A DNA stretch of 64,000 nucleotides from DASQBT01 sp963782495 (GTDB lineage: Bacteria; Pseudomonadota; Gammaproteobacteria; Burkholderiales; Thiobacillaceae): assembly GCA_963782495.1 (NCBI GenBank), contig CAWAJU010000007.1, positions 124,001 through 188,000 on the forward strand, in the 5' to 3' direction. The translations under genes were made by a program, and so were the position numbers. Below, piece after piece: positions 55,404 to 61,047 of this stretch. The notes beneath the pieces are model-generated. The model saw only the letters and a list, made by a program, of their open reading frames with translations. It was not told the origin of the DNA and made no database searches. Numbering within the stretch: the stretch's first letter is position 1; the number at the start of each line of letters is the position of its first letter.

Positions 55404-55523
55404 TTTTGGAAGGACACCCATCGGCAAGTCAGCGCGTGTGTACCTTCCATGAGGTCATTCAGGACGACCATGCTGCGGCCCGATTGCAAGTCAGGTGCAC
55501 CCGATTGACATCCCCATCCTGCC

Positions 55524-55587
55524 GGTAATTTTTCACAAGCTTCTCGCCTGACAGTTCACAGATTGCGGACGCCACTCTCGCGATACT
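55524..55587 (+). promoter_or_regulatory. Regulated promoter D before the HMA-like gene (weak dyad)
   Basis: GGTAATTTTTCACA at 55524-55537 keeps the right half-site and spacing but has a poor left half. GATACT followed by GA begins 58 bases after the first dyad base, as in the other four. A lone TTCACAGATTGCG at 55555 resembles the TTCACAAATTGCG of promoter E. Confidence 0.42.
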
Positions 55588-55647
55588 GACTCCACCAGAA
55601 CGGGTAAGCCTTCTGGCGTTCATTCCCATTATTCAAGGAGAGAAGTC

Positions 55648-56046
55648 ATGAAGAGCACCAGCACGAAACCCTATTCCGGCCTCATTGCCGCTGACTTTCC
55701 CTATTGCCCGCTTCCCGACTCACCCTGGCCGACGCAATCCGCAAGCCGACGCGGCGCCAAGGTGAGAAGCCACGAATGTGCGTCCGGTGAAAGTACAGGA
55801 TCGCCGCGTCACGGCAGCGAGAAATTCATCATGACCGTGCTCATAGGGGTGAAGGAATCCATGGACGATTCCGCAATGGCGGAACTGCTGCTCTCGCTGC
55901 GCGGCAATATAGGCATCAGCTCGGCGCAGCAGAGCCACACAAGGCACATTCTGATGATCGAGTACGACCCCAGCCTGGCCCGGCGCCGCGACATCCTGGC
56001 CCTCCTCGGCGACCGGGGACTGCACGCTTGCGTAGCCGGTTGCTAG
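55648..56046 (+). CDS. Small protein with HMA-like C-terminal domain, no CxxC
   Basis: A 132-residue protein. The first 60 residues are low-complexity and possibly disordered. The last 70 fit the beta-alpha-beta-beta-alpha-beta pattern of heavy-metal-associated domains (FIMTVLIGVKESMDDSAMAE, then HILMIEYDPSLARRRDILAL, end CVAGC). The metal-binding CxxC is missing; only the terminal CVAGC offers a Cys pair. Function unknown. AAGGAGAG lies 7 bases before the ATG, and promoter D precedes it. Confidence 0.65.
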   Translation: MKSTSTKPYSGLIAADFPYCPLPDSPWPTQSASRRGAKVRSHECASGESTGSPRHGSEKFIMTVLIGVKESMDDSAMAELLLSLRGNIGISSAQQSHTRHILMIEYDPSLARRRDILALLGDRGLHACVAGC

Positions 56047-56138
56047 TCCTGTGAAGCCATGAGACGAAACCGGTGGATACGTCAAATAAGCAATGGCGTG
56101 ATGAACTCATGCGCGGCCAGGGTTCGTGGAGAGGCATG

Positions 56139-56202
56139 GTGAATTCTTCACAAATTGCGCTGTGCAGACTTCACAGCCAAGAGAAGACTGCCCCGGTAAA
56201 TT
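56139..56202 (+). promoter_or_regulatory. Regulated promoter E before the first paralogous small protein
   Basis: The dyad GTGAATTCTTCACA at 56139-56152 is identical over 14 bases to promoter A. The -10-like TAAATT followed by GG starts at 56197, 58 bases after the first dyad base. Confidence 0.65.
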
Positions 56203-56284
56203 GGTAACCACGGTAGCAGCGGCAAGGCTGTGTTGTAACAACCCGCTGTCGTAAATGAATGAGTGAAATGTGGAGGATTTGCAA

Positions 56285-56512
56285 ATGCGCAATACCGCAC
56301 CGTTACCCGGCCAAGCGCTTCTTCAGTCGCCAATACACGAATTGACGTTTATGGACCTGCTTCTGCCGCCTGTGGAACAGCAGGAGCCTGTGTCCGATCT
56401 GTTGGATTGGCTGATCTCCGACCCTGGTGACACGACAGTGAGTATCGCAAGCCAGTCCAAGTTTGTGTTCGCGGAGCGCGGGAAACCATTCAGCGATGCG
56501 AATCATGGATAA
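56285..56512 (+). CDS. Small protein of paralogous pair (MDLLLP-EQQE family), copy 1
   Basis: A 75-residue acidic protein. It shares its first 50 residues' plan with the protein at 57083: short Pro/Gln-rich start, then FMDLLLPPVEQQEPVSDLL and an acidic DPGD turn. No signal peptide, double-glycine site or Cys is present. GGAGG lies 8 bases before the ATG. It is driven by promoter E, so it likely belongs to the same regulon as the exported peptides. Function unknown; a leader-like or adaptor role is possible. Confidence 0.62.
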   Translation: MRNTAPLPGQALLQSPIHELTFMDLLLPPVEQQEPVSDLLDWLISDPGDTTVSIASQSKFVFAERGKPFSDANHG

Positions 56513-56642
56513 GGATCGAATGACGTCTGGCCTTGGGAAGCAATGGCCGCGGCCATAAACCTCATCGATAAATAGACGGGGCAGCATCCGACCAATCGTC
56601 CCACGCTGCCAGGGACATCAGACAGAGATGAAGGGAATCGAT

Positions 56643-56948
56643 ATGAAAAGGCAAAGTGGATTGAAGCTAGTGATGAACGCTGCGTGGCTTGCCACCGCGG
56701 CAACCCTTGGGAGCGTGTCGGCTGCAGATTTCACGACGAAGGACACAGCCGTCACAGATCCGGCCCCGCTTGATTGGACGGCATTGTCACGCGATGCACA
56801 GTCTCCCAACGTAAGCCGGCTCGACTGGACTGGCTTGTCGAGCCAGGTCAGATTGACTCGGCACGATGCGCCCGACCCGTACATCGGTACGAGCCTTAGC
56901 AAACCCCAAGCCCAGGACCGACTTGACTGGACCGGATTATCGAAATGA
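56643..56948 (+). CDS. Exported small protein with three LDWT(A/G)LS repeats
   Basis: A 101-residue protein with a signal peptide (MNAAWLATAATLGSVSAA). The mature part of about 74 residues holds three copies of a 7-residue motif: PLDWTALSR, RLDWTGLSS and RLDWTGLSK. The last one is the C-terminus. Linkers between them are hydrophilic and unlike each other. No Cys. AAGGGA lies 6 bases before the ATG. I know no family with this motif. It may be a multi-copy peptide precursor, or a binding protein with short repeated contacts. Confidence 0.65.
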   Translation: MKRQSGLKLVMNAAWLATAATLGSVSAADFTTKDTAVTDPAPLDWTALSRDAQSPNVSRLDWTGLSSQVRLTRHDAPDPYIGTSLSKPQAQDRLDWTGLSK

Positions 56949-57082
56949 TGCCGGGAGCATTGCCTCTGTGCTCATCGATTCAGACCCCATTCCGGCCTGA
57001 CTCGCTGACATCCTGGCTCACCCAGGCGATGCGCAGTAAACGGCTGCAGAAGATCGACTGGTGAAAAGGGGGGATATCAAAA

Positions 57083-57463
57083 ATGCCCAAGACCGCACGG
57101 ATGCCCAGTCAAGAGCTCATTCAGCCAGCAACGCCAGCGCCAGAGCTCATGGACCTGTTGCTGCCTTCCCCGGAACAACAGGAGTCTGTGTCCGAACTGT
57201 TTGAATCGATGATGCCGGACGCTTTCGACCTGACGGCGCATTCGCCCTCCCAAGGGCGAGACAGTGGGCAAATGAAGCGTGCGTCCCGAGGGGAGACCGC
57301 GGGATCTGCCCTATGCCTGCCGGATCGGGAGTCATCTGATTCAGTTGGCAAACAAGTGAAAGGAAAGAATCATGAAAGCAAGCCTACCTATCTTGCTCAT
57401 CTGTGCCCTGGTCTATGTCCCGGCTTCGATGGCGGACTGCGGCGACGAGGATGCCTCAAATAG
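57083..57463 (+). CDS. Small protein of paralogous pair (MDLLLP-EQQE family), copy 2
   Basis: A 126-residue frame. The first 50 residues are paralogous to the protein at 56285 (ELMDLLLPSPEQQESVSELF, then MMPDAFD). Past residue 60 there is no similarity, and the last 30 residues overlap the signal-peptide gene at 57372 in another frame. The gene may originally have ended earlier, and a frameshift may have extended it. A G-rich stretch lies before the ATG, but spacing is long. Confidence 0.52.
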   Translation: MPKTARMPSQELIQPATPAPELMDLLLPSPEQQESVSELFESMMPDAFDLTAHSPSQGRDSGQMKRASRGETAGSALCLPDRESSDSVGKQVKGKNHESKPTYLAHLCPGLCPGFDGGLRRRGCLK

Positions 57464-57632
57464 TATGGACGAGAGCGTTGCGCCAGCCCCGTCATTTTCA
57501 GCCGCAACGCAGATTGCGGTGCCACAGGTCCGGGAGGACAGGAATCTCTCGCCGGGCACCGGCGTGAGCCTGACGCCTGCCAGGCACAAGCTCGAATACA
57601 CGCCGTACGAAGATGAGGGATACAAGCCCTGA
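57372..57632 (+). CDS. Small exported protein, unknown function
   Basis: An 86-residue protein with a clean signal peptide (LPILLICALVYVPASMA) and a mature part of about 65 residues starting DCGDEDAS. The mature part is acidic and Pro-rich, ends YTPYEDEGYKP and has no repeats. AAAGGAAAG lies 6 bases before the ATG. It is the third tiny gene in a row without known relatives. Confidence 0.6.
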   Translation: MKASLPILLICALVYVPASMADCGDEDASNSMDESVAPAPSFSAATQIAVPQVREDRNLSPGTGVSLTPARHKLEYTPYEDEGYKP

Positions 57633-57733
57633 ACCGCTCAAGCCATTCGTCGCTCTCATGGGCGTTCGCCCACGATCCTGCCACGCCTGGGCTCTGCGGC
57701 AACCGGGAGCATGCGCTGGAAAGGAGCAGGCCG

Positions 57734-57958
57734 ATGAATGGCTCATTGAAGTCGCGCTGGATCCGAGCAGACGATACAAGCCACACCCTGCGCATGCTGT
57801 GGACGACTTCAATGCCTTCGATGCCTTTGCAATGCGCGAATGTGAGCCAGGGCAGCCTTGTGAGTGGGTCGGAGATTGGTCTGCAAGTCGCCAAGTACAA
57901 GGACAATTCGCGACGCGTCGTTGAATTTCCCTGTCGTCCTGGGGCACTGCGAAAGTAG
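57734..57958 (+). CDS. Possible small protein, unknown
   Basis: A 74-residue frame with a good ribosome site (AAGGAG, 7 bases) before its ATG but no recognised motif. An overlapping frame (57613-57924) reads equally long, so the assignment is uncertain. It lies before the convergent cheB end. Confidence 0.35.
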   Translation: MNGSLKSRWIRADDTSHTLRMLWTTSMPSMPLQCANVSQGSLVSGSEIGLQVAKYKDNSRRVVEFPCRPGALRK

Positions 57959-58011
57959 AGTCTCAGTCAGGGCCAACCGCTTGGCCGCGCAGTGTTCTCT
58001 TGCGGTTTGCG

Positions 58012-59073
58012 TCAGCCTGCGTTCAGCCTCCCCATGATCCTTGCCGGCAAATCCTCCAGTGGCAGAATCTCATGCACCGCATCGAGTTCGACTGCCGCCC
58101 TGGGCATGCCGTACACCACACAACTGGACTCAGCCTGTGCCAGGTTATACGCCCCCGCGTGGCGCATCTTCAGCATGCCTGCGGCACCATCCCTGCCCAT
58201 TCCGGTCAGAATGACGCCGGTGGCGTTCTCGCCGACTTGAGTCGCCGCCGACTCGAACAATACATCCACAGATGGGCGATGCCGGTTGACCGGCGCTCCT
58301 TCGGACAGCGCAGTGTAATAATGCGGTCCCTTGCGTTGCACCAGCAGATGGGAGTGTCCAGGCGCGATATAGGCATGACCGGGAAGAACGCGCTCGCCGT
58401 GCTCCGCCTCCTTCACCGTGATGGCGCAAAGCTTGTCCAGACGCTTGGCGAACAGGGCAGTGAACTGCTCCGGCATGTGCTGGGCGATCAGGATGCCCGG
58501 GCAGTCTTCCGGCATTGGCTCGAGGAATACACGTATCGCCTCGGTGCCGCCGGTCGAGGCGCCAATGATGATCAGTTTATCTCTGCTGGCAAGCGGATTC
58601 CGCAGGGACGGCAAGGCCTTGCCCGCGCTCTTCCTGTTTTCCACCCTGGATGCCTGATTGAACTGCGCGCCCGCCGCGCCGCGTATCTTGTCGGTGATGG
58701 TCCGCGCATATTCAAGCATTCCGCTCTGTATCGACACGCTCGGCTTGGCGACGCAATCCACCGCACCCAGTTCCAGGGCTCGCAGCGCCGCCTCGGAACC
58801 GTCTCCGGTCAGGGACGAGACCATCACCACCGGCATCGGCCGAAGCCGCATCAGCCGAGCGAGAAAATCCAGGCCGTCCATTTCCGGCATTTCGACATCC
58901 AGCGTCAGCACATCCGGATCCAACTGCTTGATCAATTCGCGCGCGGCCAGCGGATTGGATGCGGTGCCAACGACCCGCATGTCGCTCTGGCGGTTGATGA
59001 TTTCGCTCATGACACTTCGAATAAGCGCGGAATCGTCGACGATGAGCACCCGCGTCTTCGTGTTGGTTTCCAT
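58012..59073 (-). CDS. cheB: Chemotaxis response regulator protein-glutamate methylesterase CheB
   Basis: CheB removes methyl groups from chemoreceptors and deamidates Gln when phosphorylated by CheA. The 353-residue protein has a receiver with D59 as acceptor (LTLDVEMPEMDG) and a C-terminal esterase with the catalytic triad S173 (IGASTGGTEAI), H199 (AQHMPEQF) and D295 (GMGRDGAAGM). Length is normal. It is the last gene of the che operon, 24 bases after cheD. Confidence 0.97.
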   Translation of the reverse strand: METNTKTRVLIVDDSALIRSVMSEIINRQSDMRVVGTASNPLAARELIKQLDPDVLTLDVEMPEMDGLDFLARLMRLRPMPVVMVSSLTGDGSEAALRALELGAVDCVAKPSVSIQSGMLEYARTITDKIRGAAGAQFNQASRVENRKSAGKALPSLRNPLASRDKLIIIGASTGGTEAIRVFLEPMPEDCPGILIAQHMPEQFTALFAKRLDKLCAITVKEAEHGERVLPGHAYIAPGHSHLLVQRKGPHYYTALSEGAPVNRHRPSVDVLFESAATQVGENATGVILTGMGRDGAAGMLKMRHAGAYNLAQAESSCVVYGMPRAAVELDAVHEILPLEDLPARIMGRLNAG

Positions 59074-59097
59074 GCTGGTCGCCTGTCGGGGGAACGC

Positions 59098-59727
59098 CTA
59101 AAACAATTCGATTTCGCCCGCCACCTGCGGCACGTTAATCCGCCTGGCATACTCTTGTTCGCGCGTGACAGCTGCCTGTTCACCTTCCTGCATCAGCTTC
59201 TTCATCATCACCTTGCCCGTCTTTGGAAAGAAGCACACCTTTCTCGGATAGGTGGCGTTCAGGTCCTCTGCCACGATCCGCACGTTCTCTGCGCTCAGAT
59301 AGCTGCGCACGAAAGCCGCGTTGCGTTCGCCAACATTGAGCATGGAAAAGCCACGCAACACCTTTCCGCCGCCGAAGACTTTGGCTTCGAGGTTCTCTCG
59401 TCGTGCACCGGTCTTGAGGATCTTGTTGATCAGCACTTCCATGGCATACGAACCGTAGCGCATGGAGGTGGACACCGGACTGTCGGCATCACCACCGTCC
59501 GGCAGCATGAAGTGATTCATGCCTCCAACGCCCGATATCCGGTCGCGAATGCACGCGGCGACGCAGGACCCCAGAACCGTCATGATGAGCATGTCTTTGG
59601 AGGTCACGTAGTACTCGCCTGGCAATACCTTGGCCGCTGTCTGCTCGAACGTGCGGTCGAAATAGAGATTGGTCGCAAGGTCCTGGAACGCCTGGTCCCT
59701 GGGTATCCGCTCAACTGCGCTGCGCAT
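59098..59727 (-). CDS. cheD: Chemoreceptor glutamine deamidase CheD
   Basis: CheD deamidates Gln residues of chemoreceptors and can bind CheC or CheY partners. The 209-residue protein has the catalytic Cys C55 (VLGSCVAACI) and His H72 (GGMNHFMLP), and the later AKVFGGGKVLRG block. Its start overlaps the end of cheR by 17 bases, so the two are coupled. Confidence 0.96.
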   Translation of the reverse strand: MRSAVERIPRDQAFQDLATNLYFDRTFEQTAAKVLPGEYYVTSKDMLIMTVLGSCVAACIRDRISGVGGMNHFMLPDGGDADSPVSTSMRYGSYAMEVLINKILKTGARRENLEAKVFGGGKVLRGFSMLNVGERNAAFVRSYLSAENVRIVAEDLNATYPRKVCFFPKTGKVMMKKLMQEGEQAAVTREQEYARRINVPQVAGEIELF

Positions 59728-60598
59728 GCGTCTGGTCCCGCTTCTTGTTGGTCAATTCGTAGACGGTCTTCTCGCGCAGGCGGAAGTCCTCGGTGATATA
59801 AGAAAAATTCTCCGAATGGCCGGCAAACAGCAAGCCATCCCGCTTCATCAGAGGGGCGAAGCGAGTCAGGATCTTCGATTGGGTCGGCTTGTCGAAGTAG
59901 ATCATCACATTGCGGCAAAAGATCGCATCGAATCGTTCCTTCAGCGGCCAGGCATCTGACAGCAGATTCAAGGGCAGAAAGGTGATCAGTTGACGCAGTT
60001 CCGGCCGCACCCGCACCTGTCCGCTCCGTTCTCCCTTGCCCTTGAGGAAGAACTGCTTGATCCGCGCCTCCGGCATTTTTTCCAGGCGCTCCATGTTGTA
60101 GACGCCCGCCTCTGCCTGTGCAAGAACACTGGTGTCGATATCGGACGCGATAATGCGGGCTCGGGGCGTCCAGGTGTGGAACGTTTCCACCAGCGTCATG
60201 GCGATTGAATACGGTTCCTCACCCGTCGAACTGGCAGAACACCAGAGCACGATTTCGTCGCGGCGATTGCGGATGTGCCCGGCGAGCATCGGAAAATGAT
60301 GAGGTTCGCGGAAGAAAGCCGTCAGATTGGTGGTCAGCGCATTGGTGAAGGCCTCCCACTCCTCAGCGTCACGTCCGCTTTCCAGGCCGGAAAGATATTC
60401 GTCGAAGCTATCAATGCCGCGGCTCCGAAGTCGCCTGGAGAGGCGGCTATACACCATTTCATGCTTGGTAGTGGAAAGCGCAATGCCGGCCTGCTGGTAG
60501 ATGAGTTCTCGCACCCGGGCGAAATCCTGCATCGTGAACTCGAATTCCTTGCACGGGCCGGCTGTTCTGGCCTGGGATATCGTAGCTTGGGCCATCAT
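59711..60598 (-). CDS. cheR: Chemotaxis protein methyltransferase CheR
   Basis: CheR methylates chemoreceptor Glu residues with SAM. The 295-residue protein has the N-terminal helical domain (FARVRELIYQQAGIALS) and the SAM-binding domain (VLWCSASSTGEEPYSIAMTL), and FDAIFCRNVMIYFDKPTQ. The ATG at 60598 is chosen because GAGGGG lies 6 bases upstream and the family starts here; the open frame extends further upstream without similarity. Confidence 0.96.
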   Translation of the reverse strand: MMAQATISQARTAGPCKEFEFTMQDFARVRELIYQQAGIALSTTKHEMVYSRLSRRLRSRGIDSFDEYLSGLESGRDAEEWEAFTNALTTNLTAFFREPHHFPMLAGHIRNRRDEIVLWCSASSTGEEPYSIAMTLVETFHTWTPRARIIASDIDTSVLAQAEAGVYNMERLEKMPEARIKQFFLKGKGERSGQVRVRPELRQLITFLPLNLLSDAWPLKERFDAIFCRNVMIYFDKPTQSKILTRFAPLMKRDGLLFAGHSENFSYITEDFRLREKTVYELTNKKRDQTHAQRS

Positions 60599-60764
60599 GC
60601 ATTGCCCCTCGTTCCGGAATTGTCGCTGCCAAATGCCGCACTGGTTCGCCATGAGCGTGCTTGCTCTGGCAACGGGTTCTTGATCGGACGCCATTGCAAG
60701 AAGGCCCGGGGCAGCTGATATTGCAAGGCGTGTGACATGTCTATTTCCGCCACGATCGGACTGC

Positions 60765-60959
60765 TCAAACCTTGCGGAACAGTCTCTGGTCCAGCGCCTT
60801 CCGGCCGTCTGCCAAGACGATGCGTTCCTTGACCGGTGTTTCCCATCTGTCCGCAATGCCCGACTGCTCCGTTCCGCCGCAGCCTGCATAAGCCGCACCG
60901 TAATCTGCGAGCACGTCCAGCAGGACTTCACCGATTGCCTTGGTTTCCAGGTGCATCAT
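60765..60959 (-). CDS. Small protein between chemoreceptor and cheR, unknown
   Basis: A 64-residue protein with a strong ribosome site (TAAGGAGAG, 5 bases before the first of two ATG codons). The start MHLETKAIGEVLLDVLADYG looks helical, and a Gly-Cys-Gly turn follows. I know no family. Its place between the receptor and cheR suggests a small chemotaxis accessory; unproven. Confidence 0.6.
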   Translation of the reverse strand: MMHLETKAIGEVLLDVLADYGAAYAGCGGTEQSGIADRWETPVKERIVLADGRKALDQRLFRKV

Positions 60960-61047
60960 CGTCGCTCTCCTTATAGAGATGTTTGTATGAGTGGGCCCGC
61001 CATCGATCGTTGTCGACCGAACGCGGGCCCGTACCGCGGTTTGCTGC

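Noticed and set aside
57998..59796. 598-codon plus-strand frame across cheB and cheD
   Set aside because: It is antisense to two clear chemotaxis genes and has low-complexity His/Arg-rich composition.
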